DNA of 64,000 nucleotides from Verrucomicrobiota bacterium JB024. GTDB lineage: Bacteria; Verrucomicrobiota; Verrucomicrobiia; Opitutales; Cerasicoccaceae. Position numbers and translations under genes: made by a program. Of this stretch, positions 24,380-32,284 are shown piece by piece; within the stretch, counting starts at the first letter, position 1, and each line of letters opens with the position of its first letter. The DNA is taken from positions 43,411-107,410 of the forward strand of contig JAUTCS010000118.1 in the NCBI GenBank assembly GCA_030673825.1. The letters run 5' to 3'. Under the pieces are notes generated by a model that was not told the DNA's origin, made no database searches, and worked only from the letters and a program-made list of their open reading frames with translations.

Positions 24380-25228
24380 ATGAGCAATGGTTTTGCCGGG
24401 AGTGACGATTTGGGGTTTACTCCCGAAGGTCGCCCCATTCATCGCTATCAGCTCGGCCAGTACCGTCAGTCGCACGCCATCATGCTTTTTGAAATGCTGG
24501 CGCAGTTGCCATGGGATAGGCTTGTTCAAGAGCCTGGACCGGATGACGGCTTGGAGTTTAGGAAGTTTTTTGAAGGGGCCGAAGAAATCGAGGTATTCTC
24601 AGGGATGGGTGAATTATGCGAAGAAGAATCCCTTGCCGAGTTGATTTCGAGCGACTTAAAGACCGTGTTCGACGAGTACAGAAATCCCCCCGATTGGGTG
24701 AAGAAAGTCATTCGGCGAGTACTCAAAATGATATTCGGGGATCTGCTTGATTTTCCAGAAAGCGGCATCACAGCGGAGAGGCAGGGCTATGTGATTGGAG
24801 CCTTTGAAAAGATTATTATCCATCTGGAAACGACGCTTCCCGAGACCATCAAGCATCATAAATACCCCGATGAATATGCGGATGAAGCCGGTTGTTTTAT
24901 AGAAATGTTTCGGAGTGGCCTGTCCGCGTTGCTTGGGCAATACATCCACAGACCCGACAAAAGCGTGGATTTCCTCCTCGGTTATGCCAAGGGCCAAGCA
25001 TTCGAAGTTAAGTTTGAGTACAAAAAGGCCGGAAAGGGCGATATTCACTATGTTTACATCCTCTTATGGAAGTATTGGCGGATGATGCCTTTTATCGAGG
25101 ATTACAACGACCTGCATACCTTTCTTGAGGAAATGATGGGCGAGCCTGGCTTGCCCAAGCCCGAAGCCCTGCGAAAAATTGCTAATGGCCTCGGCTTGTA
25201 CCTGCCGCACAAAAATCGTGCCACGTAA
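24380..25228 (+). CDS. Hypothetical cytoplasmic protein of the island
   Basis: No family recognised. The 282-residue product has no signal peptide or membrane helix and appears mainly helical, with many acidic and aromatic residues. Notable segments are PDDGLEFRKFFEGAEEIEVF, a basic helix KKVIRRVLKMIFGDLLDF and KGDIHYVYILLWKYWRMMPF. It starts 30 bp after the PIN toxin on the same strand and precedes the HTH-Rep pair. Position among plasticity genes suggests an accessory role such as defence or element control, but nothing in the sequence proves it. Confidence 0.6.
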   Translation: MSNGFAGSDDLGFTPEGRPIHRYQLGQYRQSHAIMLFEMLAQLPWDRLVQEPGPDDGLEFRKFFEGAEEIEVFSGMGELCEEESLAELISSDLKTVFDEYRNPPDWVKKVIRRVLKMIFGDLLDFPESGITAERQGYVIGAFEKIIIHLETTLPETIKHHKYPDEYADEAGCFIEMFRSGLSALLGQYIHRPDKSVDFLLGYAKGQAFEVKFEYKKAGKGDIHYVYILLWKYWRMMPFIEDYNDLHTFLEEMMGEPGLPKPEALRKIANGLGLYLPHKNRAT

Positions 25229-25282
25229 GTAGGAAACGACGGAGGTAGGGATAAACCCTATATCCGGGGCACGTCTGAAATA

Positions 25283-25312
25283 ATCGTGAGCATGCAAACG
25301 CATGTTCACGAT
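25283..25312. promoter_or_regulatory. Inverted repeat over the start of the HTH gene
   Basis: ATCGTGAGCATGC (25283-25295) and GCATGTTCACGAT (25300-25312) are 13-base arms with one mismatch around AAAC. It covers both possible start codons of the HTH gene, so it could be an operator, a translational hairpin, or a nick-site hairpin for the HUH Rep encoded next. Confidence 0.45.
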
Positions 25313-25738
25313 CATAGTAATAACACCGCTCGCCTGTCCTATAATCGGGACGAGGCGTCGGAAATCCTCGGGCTGTCACCGGCGACGGTTGACCGCCTGA
25401 CCAAACGCGGACTGCTCCGGCCGTCCCGGGCGACCCGTCGCCCCATGTATCCACGGTGGGAACTCGAACGCTTCCTGCGGGAAACCTCCGAGTCCATCGA
25501 TCCCGCGCCCCGCCGCACGAGCGAACCCCGCAGCCTCGGGCAGGTGCTTCACGAGGTTGGTTTTACAGATCGACCGCCCACGCGCAAGGCCCCCGGTAGC
25601 GTCGGCCCATGGGTTAGCCGCCCCGCTCGGCGCAAGAAAGCGCGCTCCCAAAGCTCGCTCGCGCCGAGCGGATCAGGCGGCGGACGGGTGAGCCCGCCCA
25701 GCGCTTCCCACGATGCGGAAGGGGGTGATGTCCAGTGA
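25286..25738 (+). CDS. Excisionase-like helix-turn-helix protein
   Basis: The 150-residue product has an N-terminal winged HTH of MerR/Xis type: YNRDEASEILGLSPATVDRL, then RGLLRPSRATRRPMYPRWEL, with a C-terminal helix contact ELERFLRET. The C-terminal 90 residues are Pro/Arg/Ser-rich and probably disordered. Both GTG 25286 and ATG 25292 are possible starts. Its stop overlaps the Rep start (GTGA). It could be the recombination directionality factor for the island, or a regulator of Rep. Confidence 0.7.
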   Translation: MSMQTHVHDHSNNTARLSYNRDEASEILGLSPATVDRLTKRGLLRPSRATRRPMYPRWELERFLRETSESIDPAPRRTSEPRSLGQVLHEVGFTDRPPTRKAPGSVGPWVSRPARRKKARSQSSLAPSGSGGGRVSPPSASHDAEGGDVQ

Positions 25739-26814
25739 GCCGGGAAAGTCTCGCCTCCGGCCATCCCAGAGGGCACGGCGAGGCAGCGCGGAGCGCACCG
25801 GAGGGTGCGCCCGCGCTGCCCGGCGGGCCTCAGGGCGGCGCAGCCGCCCTTCCTTGTCTAAAGAATAACAACTCAACCGAGACGCTGTTTAGCCGGGTCG
25901 AAAACGGGTCCGTCAAAGACTACTGCAAGCAGCCCGATGACAGCCCCGTCAAGGTCATCAAATACGACTCCCACGGGCGTCACCTGGTCGAGTTTGACGA
26001 CGTGCAAATGTGGTTCGGCGGACTCACTCCCGCCGAGAAAAAGAAGTCCTTCGCTCTCGTGGAAAACCTCAAGCACATGGTCTCGCTCTTCGGACTGGAA
26101 CGCCTCGGTTTTCTCACGCTGACTTTTGCCGAGAACATCTCCGATTTCAAGGAAGCCCAGCGGCGGTTCAACTCGCTCGCCAGCCACCTCCTGCGCAAGC
26201 TCTTCCGGCATTACGTCGCCGTAGTAGAGCCACAACTACGTGGCGCGGTGCATTATCATCTGGTCGTTGTCTGCCTGTTGGACATTCGCACGGGATTCGA
26301 CTTCGCGGCCTTCTACGAGTGCCAGCGGGAGTTCAGGCTGAGCAAGCACAGCCAGCGGTTTCACGTATTGAAACGGCAATACACCGCGACCGCTTCGCCC
26401 ACTCTGCGCGAACTCTGGAAGCAGCTCCGCACCGACATGAAGAAATACGGCTTCGGGCGCTCCGAACTCCTCCCCATCCGCTCCAACGCCGAAGGCATCG
26501 CCCTCTACGTCGGCAAGTACCTCGAAAAGGGCAGCATGTTCCGGGGCGAGCAATTCAAGGGTGCCCGCAGGGTCCGCTATTCGCGCGGTTGGAAGAAGGT
26601 CAGCCAAAACCTCGCTTGGCTCGAATCCGGCCAGCAATGGCGCAATACCATCGCCCAAGTTGCTGCTCTCCTCGGTGCTAAAGACATGGACGCCATTAAA
26701 CAAATCGCCAGTCGCTCTTGGGCCTACGACATCCTAACCCTCCTTAAAGCCTTCCCGGACGCTACGCCGGGAGAGATCGCCAAAGTCATCAAGCGGCCCC
26801 TCTCACCGACATGA
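25735..26814 (+). CDS. HUH-endonuclease rolling-circle replication initiator (Rep)
   Basis: Nicks a DNA strand and stays covalently bound to start rolling-circle replication. In the 359-residue product, motif 1 is GFLTLTF (125-131), the HUH metal motif is AVHYHLVVV (H173, H175) and the tyrosine motif is LYVGKYLEKG (Y258 and Y262), in the order and spacing of phage and plasmid Reps of the G2P/ORF2 type. The first about 45 residues are Gly/Ala/Pro-rich and lack similarity, so the GTG at 25735 may not be the real start. A Rep inside an integrated element suggests a circular replicating stage after excision. Confidence 0.82.
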   Translation: MSRESLASGHPRGHGEAARSAPEGAPALPGGPQGGAAALPCLKNNNSTETLFSRVENGSVKDYCKQPDDSPVKVIKYDSHGRHLVEFDDVQMWFGGLTPAEKKKSFALVENLKHMVSLFGLERLGFLTLTFAENISDFKEAQRRFNSLASHLLRKLFRHYVAVVEPQLRGAVHYHLVVVCLLDIRTGFDFAAFYECQREFRLSKHSQRFHVLKRQYTATASPTLRELWKQLRTDMKKYGFGRSELLPIRSNAEGIALYVGKYLEKGSMFRGEQFKGARRVRYSRGWKKVSQNLAWLESGQQWRNTIAQVAALLGAKDMDAIKQIASRSWAYDILTLLKAFPDATPGEIAKVIKRPLSPT

Positions 26815-26868
26815 ACAATAATCGCCTGACACATATAGCAGACTGTGCTCGCAGTCATCATATTGGAC

Positions 26869-26897
26869 TTGCACCTCCTCCCCATTATTTATATTAT
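26869..26897 (+). promoter_or_regulatory. Candidate promoter of the proteasome-like gene
   Basis: TTGCAC (26869-26874), a 17-base spacer, then TATTAT (26892-26897) in very A+T-rich DNA, 29 bases before the ATG at 26926. The gap 26815-26925 holds nothing else I recognise. Confidence 0.45.
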
Positions 26898-26925
26898 AAA
26901 ACATAAAATTATTCCTAAACACTAA

Positions 26926-28251
26926 ATGACCGCTGAAATTGCCATCTTAAGTCCCTCTGGAATTGCACTAGCCGCCGACAGCGCGGTAACTATTTCAAAC
27001 AAAAAAGTATACAATACGGCAAATAAGCTATTCACACTGTCAAAAGAGCAGCCAGTGGGAATCATGATATACGATGCTGCTGACCTTTGGGGAATTCCAT
27101 GGGAAACTATCATAAAGGAATTCAGGCAATCCTTAGGGAATGAAAAATTCGCTTCACTCAGTGAATATGTGGATAGATGGTGGAATTTCCTAAGCAGCAG
27201 CCGAATCGTCATTCCGCAAGAGACACGAGATCGCTACAAAAACTCCATGGCGGACCCCCTTTTGGAGGAAATAAAGCAGCAACTTGATAAAAAAGCCCAA
27301 GAACATCTAGCCCAAGCTGGCAGCATAACCGACAACAAGACAAAAGAGCTATTCCTAGAGCTTTTAACAGAATACGAGAAATTAATACTGTCCGCCCCTT
27401 ACGCGGATGGATTCGATGACAAAAGATTCAATGAGGAAAAAATTGAATTCGTAGACACAGTAGAAAAATCCATATCAAACATTTTATCTAATTTAGCTTC
27501 ACTTCTAAACCCACAGGAAAAGCAAAAACTGACTGAAATATGCTTAAAAGTCTACTATGTGGATTATGTCATAATGCGGAGAACTGGAATTGTCATTGCA
27601 GGGTTTGGAACCGATGAAATATATCCTAAAATAGCTACATACATTTTCGAGGCTGCCTACGACAAAAGCATAAAAAAGTTCTTCCTAACCGGAAAAAGCA
27701 ATATAGACAAAGATGTTTTTTCCACTGCAATAACTCCATTTGCTCAAGACGAAATGGTAAGAACATTTATTTGTGGAATCGACCCAAGAATAGAAACTTT
27801 TGCTAGTTTATTATTAAAAGATATCCTTAGCCAGCTACCTGATAAATTAGACCCATTAAAAGATTCAGAAAACGAAAACATCGTAGAAAAAATTAAAGAC
27901 AGCTTAAAGACCGCAGGGCCACAACTAGCAGATGCCTTTGCCCAAAGGGTTAGCAGCTACATCCAAGCAAATAATATTGACCCCATCGTCGGAATGGTAG
28001 CAGCCCTACCCAAGGATGAACTAGCTGCCATGGCTGAATCATTAGTAAACCTCACAGTTTTCAAACGAAAAGTAAGCGGCGACATCGAAACCGTGGGAGG
28101 CCCCATTGATGTTGCGGTAATATCCAAGGGAGATGGTTTCATTTGGGTAAAACGCAAACATTACTTTAAACCCGAGCTTAATCTTTCATTTCTGAGAAGG
28201 TACGGTATTAATACATGTCAATACTCACAAGATGAACAACAATACGTATAA
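26926..28251 (+). CDS. Proteasome-beta/HslV-like Ntn hydrolase with long helical C-terminus
   Basis: The 441-residue product begins Met-Thr. After Met removal the N-terminal Thr is residue 1, the Asp of IALAADSAVT is residue 17 and the Lys of YNTANKLFTLS is residue 33. These are the three catalytic residues of proteasome beta subunits and HslV in their exact numbering. The next strand and helix (PVGIMIYDAADLWGIPWETI) also fit the fold. Residues about 95-400 are largely helical and unrelated to HslV; the C-terminus returns to beta strands (PIDVAVISKGDGFIWVKRKH). No ATPase such as HslU is nearby. The gene is much more A+T-rich than its neighbours, so it was probably acquired recently. A small ORF overlaps its end. 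Confidence 0.72.
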   Translation: MTAEIAILSPSGIALAADSAVTISNKKVYNTANKLFTLSKEQPVGIMIYDAADLWGIPWETIIKEFRQSLGNEKFASLSEYVDRWWNFLSSSRIVIPQETRDRYKNSMADPLLEEIKQQLDKKAQEHLAQAGSITDNKTKELFLELLTEYEKLILSAPYADGFDDKRFNEEKIEFVDTVEKSISNILSNLASLLNPQEKQKLTEICLKVYYVDYVIMRRTGIVIAGFGTDEIYPKIATYIFEAAYDKSIKKFFLTGKSNIDKDVFSTAITPFAQDEMVRTFICGIDPRIETFASLLLKDILSQLPDKLDPLKDSENENIVEKIKDSLKTAGPQLADAFAQRVSSYIQANNIDPIVGMVAALPKDELAAMAESLVNLTVFKRKVSGDIETVGGPIDVAVISKGDGFIWVKRKHYFKPELNLSFLRRYGINTCQYSQDEQQYV

Positions 28252-28429
28252 AACCATCAGTGAATGGAAAATCGCTATGTTTGGCCAAGAAGAAAGTGCA
28301 ACGGGCCAATCGATCATCACAAGTGATGTTGCTACTGCCACAGCACAGTTAGCCGAAAACGCATTATCTACAATTAAATTCCTAATTAATGACGATTCCC
28401 CTCCCCATCCACAGGATGCAGCCCAATAA
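28232..28429 (+). CDS. Small protein overlapping the proteasome-like gene
   Basis: The 65-residue product (MNNNTYKTISEWKIAMFGQE...) is mostly polar with one helical segment (SDVATATAQLAENALSTIKF) and a Pro-rich end. It starts 20 bases inside the end of the Ntn-hydrolase gene in another frame and shares its A+T-rich composition, so it may be a coupled partner such as a regulator, substrate or subunit. No family recognised. Confidence 0.5.
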   Translation: MNNNTYKTISEWKIAMFGQEESATGQSIITSDVATATAQLAENALSTIKFLINDDSPPHPQDAAQ

Positions 28430-28889
28430 TGTTCGATCTCAAAGACGAACCGCCCCCTGTTTTTCACGACCACTGCTCGGTCTTGTAACCTAAAAATGTA
28501 ACCCGGTGGCGTAAAATGGGCGTTTTCGAGAGGATTTCTGATGAAGGCGGTTTGCGCGAAAAAACAGGTTTTATGCGGGTTGCAGAGGTGTGACAAAACC
28601 GGACGATTTGGGCAAAAAAGCCCGTTTCGTGTTAGAAAACCACTGCTCTATCCGCTGAGCTATGCCCCCGTGCGGCACCTGCGACAGCGAAACCGTTACG
28701 CCCGCTGGCCACAGAATAATCAGCGCCAACGATATCCCTGCCCCTCCCCACGGCAAGCAAATCCTCGCGTGCGTGCGAGGTGCTTGCGGCGCTGCCGTCA
28801 TGACAGCTTTCCCGGCGTCACTTCGCCGTGACAGCCCGGTGACGGAAGTTTTGCTTTCCATCGGCGCGAAAGCCCTTAGCCTGCGGGGT
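28430..28889. other. Right end of the island, attR and the original tRNA upstream region
   Basis: This 460-base stretch has no credible gene. Island-side sequence (28430-28631) carries two TGTAACC heptamers (28484-28490, 28497-28503), an extra 10-base piece of the attachment core (ACCACTGCTC, about 28469) and a GGGC-AAAAAA-GCCC stem near 28608. From 28670 chromosomal sequence resumes and would have been the tRNA-Arg upstream region before integration. The in-frame extension of transketolase through here is not protein-like. Confidence 0.6.
28632..28669. repeat. Right attachment site (attR)
   Basis: An exact 38-bp copy of 16722-16759, the 5' half of tRNA-Arg. It contains no 3' half and cannot fold as a tRNA. 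With attL it bounds an element of about 11.9 kb. Confidence 0.92.
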
Positions 28890-30896
28890 ATGTCTGTCAC
28901 TGCAAATCTTGATACCGATGCACTCGCGCGCGCCGCGCTCGAAGCCCGCGGCCTGGCCATGGACGCCGTCGCCGCCTGCAACTCCGGCCACCTCGGCCTC
29001 CCGCTGGGCGCCGCCGAGTGCGGAGCCGCCCTGTTCGGTCACGCCCTCCAGTTCAACCCCGACGAGCCAAAATGGCTCAACCGCGACCGCTTCATCCTCT
29101 CCGCCGGACACGGCAGCATGTTCCTGTACAGCTGGCTGCACCTGGCCGGGTACGACCTCTCGCTCGAAGAGGTGAAGAACTTCCGCCAACTCGGCTCGAA
29201 GACCCCCGGCCACCCCGAGTACGGTGAAACCGACGGGGTCGAGGCCACCACCGGCCCGCTCGGCCAGGGCACGGGCAACATTGTCGGCTACGCCTGCTCG
29301 CAAAAGATGCTCCAGGCCCGCTTCGACAACCCGATGGACCCGCTTTTCGACTACCACTGCGTCGCGCTCGCCGGGGACGGCTGCCTGCAGGAGGGCATCT
29401 CCGCCGAGGCTGCCGCCTACGCCGCCCGCTTCGGTCTGGACAACCTCATCATGTTCTACGACAGCAATGACGTCACCCTCGACGCCATGGCGGACAAGAC
29501 CCAGTCCGAGAACACCGCCGACCGCTACGAGGCCTACGGCTGGGATGTCACCGTGCTGCCCGACGGGCACGACCTCAAGGCCATCGTCGAAGCTTTTGAA
29601 AAGGCCAAGGCAGACGACAACGGCCACCCGAAGCTGATCATCCTTAAGACCGAGATCGGGCGCGGTATCCCCGAGGTCGCCGGGACGCAGAAGGCCCACG
29701 GCGAAGCCGGGGCCAAGTTCGTCGAGGCCGACCGCCTCGCCCTCGGCCTGCCCGAAGAGCGCTTCTACGTCTCCGAGGAGACCCGCGCCTACTTCGCCGC
29801 CCGTAAGGCCGAGATGAAGAAGAAGTACGATGCCTGGCAGGAAAAGTACAAGGCCTGGACCACCTCCAATCCCGAACTGGCCCAGCTCCTCGAAGACGGC
29901 ATCGCCCACAAGCACGCCACCGAAGAGGAAATGCTCAAGGCCATCCCCGAGTTTGACCCGGAAAAGAAGATGGCCACCCGCGCCGCCGGTGAGGTCGTCC
30001 TCAACGCCGTTTCCGCCGTCGTCCCGCTGCTGACCAGCGGCAGCGCCGACCTGCACGGCTCGACCAAGAACTACATCAAGGGTGCGGGCGACTTCGACGT
30101 GGACAACTACGCGGGCCGCAACTTCCACTTCGGCATCCGCGAGCACGCCATGGGCGCGATCATGAACGGCATCGCCTACGACGGCATCTTCAAGACCTCG
30201 GGCGCGACCTTCCTGACCTTCTCGGACTATATGCGCCCGTCCGTGCGCCTGGCCGCGCTGGCCCACCTGCCGACCTTCTACATCTGGACGCACGACTCCG
30301 TCGGCGTCGGTGAGGACGGCCCCACGCACCAGCCCGTCGAGCACGTCGCCGCCCTGCGCTGTATCCCGAACCTCGACGTCATCCGCCCGGCCGACCCCGA
30401 GGAGTGCGCCGCCGCCTACGCCGCCGCCGTCGAGCGCGCGGACGGCCCGACCGCCCTCATCCTCTCGCGCCAGAACGTCCCTACCCTCAAGTGCACCCCG
30501 GCGCAAACCCGCCGCGAAGGCACCCTCAAGGGCGGCTACATTATTAAGAAGGAAACCGCCCCGCTGGAGCTGATCCTGATCGGCACCGGCAGCGAACTCC
30601 AGCACTGTCTGGTCGCCGCCAAGGAGCTGGGCGATGGCTGCCGCGTCGTCTCCCTGCCCTGCTGGGAGCGCTTCGAGCGCCAGCCGCAGAGCTACCGCGA
30701 CGAGGTCCTGCCCCCGTCCTGCACGAAGCGCGTCTCCATCGAGGCCGGGATCACCTTCGGCTGGGAGAAGTTCGTCGGCCTCAATGGCAAGTCCCTCGGC
30801 ACCGACCACTTCGGCATCAGCGCCCCCGGCGACATCGTGATGGAGAAGTTCGGCATGACCGCCGAGAATGTCGTCGCCACGGCGAAGAGCCTTTGA
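28890..30896 (+). CDS. tkt: Transketolase
   Basis: ThDP enzyme moving two-carbon ketol units between sugar phosphates in the non-oxidative pentose phosphate pathway. The 668-residue product has the usual three domains: [14 protein letters not shown] and [11 protein letters not shown] near the N-terminus, the ThDP motif [17 protein letters not shown]...YDSND, and the Pyr domain with [18 protein letters not shown] containing the catalytic Glu. [18 protein letters not shown] follows. I chose the ATG at 28890 because upstream sequence is non-coding attR flank. It is the first complete gene to the right of the island. Confidence 0.95.
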   Translation: MSVTANLDTDALARAALEARGLAMDAVAACNSGHLGLPLGAAECGAALFGHALQFNPDEPKWLNRDRFILSAGHGSMFLYSWLHLAGYDLSLEEVKNFRQLGSKTPGHPEYGETDGVEATTGPLGQGTGNIVGYACSQKMLQARFDNPMDPLFDYHCVALAGDGCLQEGISAEAAAYAARFGLDNLIMFYDSNDVTLDAMADKTQSENTADRYEAYGWDVTVLPDGHDLKAIVEAFEKAKADDNGHPKLIILKTEIGRGIPEVAGTQKAHGEAGAKFVEADRLALGLPEERFYVSEETRAYFAARKAEMKKKYDAWQEKYKAWTTSNPELAQLLEDGIAHKHATEEEMLKAIPEFDPEKKMATRAAGEVVLNAVSAVVPLLTSGSADLHGSTKNYIKGAGDFDVDNYAGRNFHFGIREHAMGAIMNGIAYDGIFKTSGATFLTFSDYMRPSVRLAALAHLPTFYIWTHDSVGVGEDGPTHQPVEHVAALRCIPNLDVIRPADPEECAAAYAAAVERADGPTALILSRQNVPTLKCTPAQTRREGTLKGGYIIKKETAPLELILIGTGSELQHCLVAAKELGDGCRVVSLPCWERFERQPQSYRDEVLPPSCTKRVSIEAGITFGWEKFVGLNGKSLGTDHFGISAPGDIVMEKFGMTAENVVATAKSL

Positions 30897-30930
30897 GATT
30901 AAGGCTGCAATTATTGAACAAATCGTTTTT

Positions 30931-30992
30931 TAACCACAGAGACACGGAGAACACAGAGTTTCCCTCTCTGTGCCCTTTGTGTCTCTGTGGTT
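30931..30992. repeat. ACAGAG-type inverted repeat, copy 1
   Basis: TAACCACAGAGACACGGAGA (from 30931) and CTTTGTGTCTCTGTGGTTA (to 30992) form inverted arms around a short centre with TTTCCCTC. A diverged copy is at 59033-59121. It fills most of the gap between tkt and the pseudouridine synthase gene. Confidence 0.8.
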
Positions 30993-31008
30993 ATTTTTTA
31001 TAAAATCC

Positions 31009-31737
31009 ATGGCTGAACTCGTACGTGTACAAAAATTTCTGGCCGACCGCGGGATGTGCTCGCGGCGCGAGGCCGAGGAGTGGATCCGCGAAGGCCGGGT
31101 CAAGGTCAACGCTATCGTGGCCGAGCTGGGCCAGAAGGTCGATCCGGACACCGACCAGGTGACGGTGAAGAACAAAAAGATCCCCGCGGCCCCCAAGAGC
31201 AAGCTCACCCTCATCATGCACAAGCCCAAGGGCACCCTGTGCACCAACCACGACCCCAACGCCGTGCTGACCGTTTTTTCCATCCTCCCGAAGGACTACC
31301 GGAACGAGCGGCTGTTCTGCGCCGGGCGGCTGGACAAGGACAGCGAGGGCATGCTCATCCTGACCAACGACGGCGACCTGGCCAACCGCATCACCCACCC
31401 CAGCGGCGGCGTCGTCAAGCGCTACCGCGTCACCCTGCAGAAGCCTTTCGACCCGGAGCTCATCCCGAAGCTGCTCAAGGGCGTGATCGACGAGGGCGAG
31501 CACCTCTACGCCCGCAAGGTCATCCCCGCCACCGAAGGCCCCGACGCGAACACCCGCGTAGAGGTCCACCTCGACCAGGGCCGCAAGCGCGAAATCCGCC
31601 GCCTCTTCGAGGTCTTCGGCTACCACGTCAAAAAGCTCAAGCGCTTCCAGATGGGCCAGCTGAAGCTCAAGGGCCTCGGCCCCGGCACCGTCAAACCCCT
31701 CACCAACAAAGAGATCGAGAGCCTGTTCAAGCAGTAG
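31009..31737 (+). CDS. rRNA pseudouridine synthase, RsuA/RluB family
   Basis: Isomerises a specific uridine in rRNA to pseudouridine. The 242-residue product has an N-terminal S4 RNA-binding domain (VQKFLADRGMCSRREAEEWI, VKVNA) and the catalytic domain with GRLDKDSEGMLILTNDG (catalytic Asp), KRYRVTLQKP and GRKREIRRLFEVFG. The layout fits RluB/RsuA; the exact target (16S or 23S) is not decidable here. I chose the ATG at 31009, just after the ACAGAG repeat; the longer in-frame ORF would read through that repeat. Confidence 0.88.
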   Translation: MAELVRVQKFLADRGMCSRREAEEWIREGRVKVNAIVAELGQKVDPDTDQVTVKNKKIPAAPKSKLTLIMHKPKGTLCTNHDPNAVLTVFSILPKDYRNERLFCAGRLDKDSEGMLILTNDGDLANRITHPSGGVVKRYRVTLQKPFDPELIPKLLKGVIDEGEHLYARKVIPATEGPDANTRVEVHLDQGRKREIRRLFEVFGYHVKKLKRFQMGQLKLKGLGPGTVKPLTNKEIESLFKQ

Positions 31738-31833
31738 GCTGGAGACACGTTCCCGCCCATAAGCGCTGAGCATGCTCATGCTGTGCGCGCATTAAAGTCG
31801 CAATCCTGCCGAAGATTCGATAAGGGACGAGCG

Positions 31834-32184
31834 ATGAGCTATCGGTCTGAGAAGAGAATGTACTTCTTGATGTGTCTGACAAACTGGGTTGGCTGGTTTC
31901 AAATTGTTGATTGCATCGCCTTCAAATTTAAACACGGAGTCGGGTGGTATGACATTTTTCACGGCATTGTTCCCGATTATTTAAAGCAGTGTTTTGGTGG
32001 CTTCATCAGCTTTAGTTTAGACTTGGTTCGTGCAGGTGATGATAATAATCGGCGTCAGGGGGTGTACATTCTTAGATATACAAATGGAGTCGATGAAGGG
32101 CTTATTCGAGTCGAGTACAGCAGAGAAGCCAATGAATACAGCTATGATATGCAGTTGGTCGACGAATCTGCCTTTGATCGATAA
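31834..32184 (+). CDS. Hypothetical orphan protein
   Basis: The 116-residue product has many aromatic residues near the N-terminus (MYFLMCLTNWVGWFQIVDCI, possibly one membrane-associated helix) and a polar, Asp/Tyr-rich C-terminus. I do not recognise it. AAGGGA lies about 8 bases before the ATG at 31834, which supports that start over the GTG at 31783. Base composition is A+T-rich compared with tkt and leuC on either side, suggesting foreign origin. Confidence 0.5.
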   Translation: MSYRSEKRMYFLMCLTNWVGWFQIVDCIAFKFKHGVGWYDIFHGIVPDYLKQCFGGFISFSLDLVRAGDDNNRRQGVYILRYTNGVDEGLIRVEYSREANEYSYDMQLVDESAFDR

Positions 32185-32284
32185 AATTCATAGCTACATC
32201 AGCGGGAGATCGTGAAGAAACGGGCGCCGAAGGCGATTCCCGCTTTGACAAGGGGCCCCCTCGCGTGTTTATTGACCGGTTCTT

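Noticed and set aside
28632..28669. Second tRNA-Arg gene
   Set aside because: Only the 5' half is present; no T-arm or acceptor 3' strand follows. It is the att duplicate.
28662..28889. N-terminal extension of transketolase by 76 codons
   Set aside because: It begins inside the attR repeat and has no similarity to the transketolase N-terminus. The ATG at 28890 fits.
28818..30809. 663-codon minus-strand ORF opposite transketolase
   Set aside because: Same shadow pattern as the one opposite dxs.
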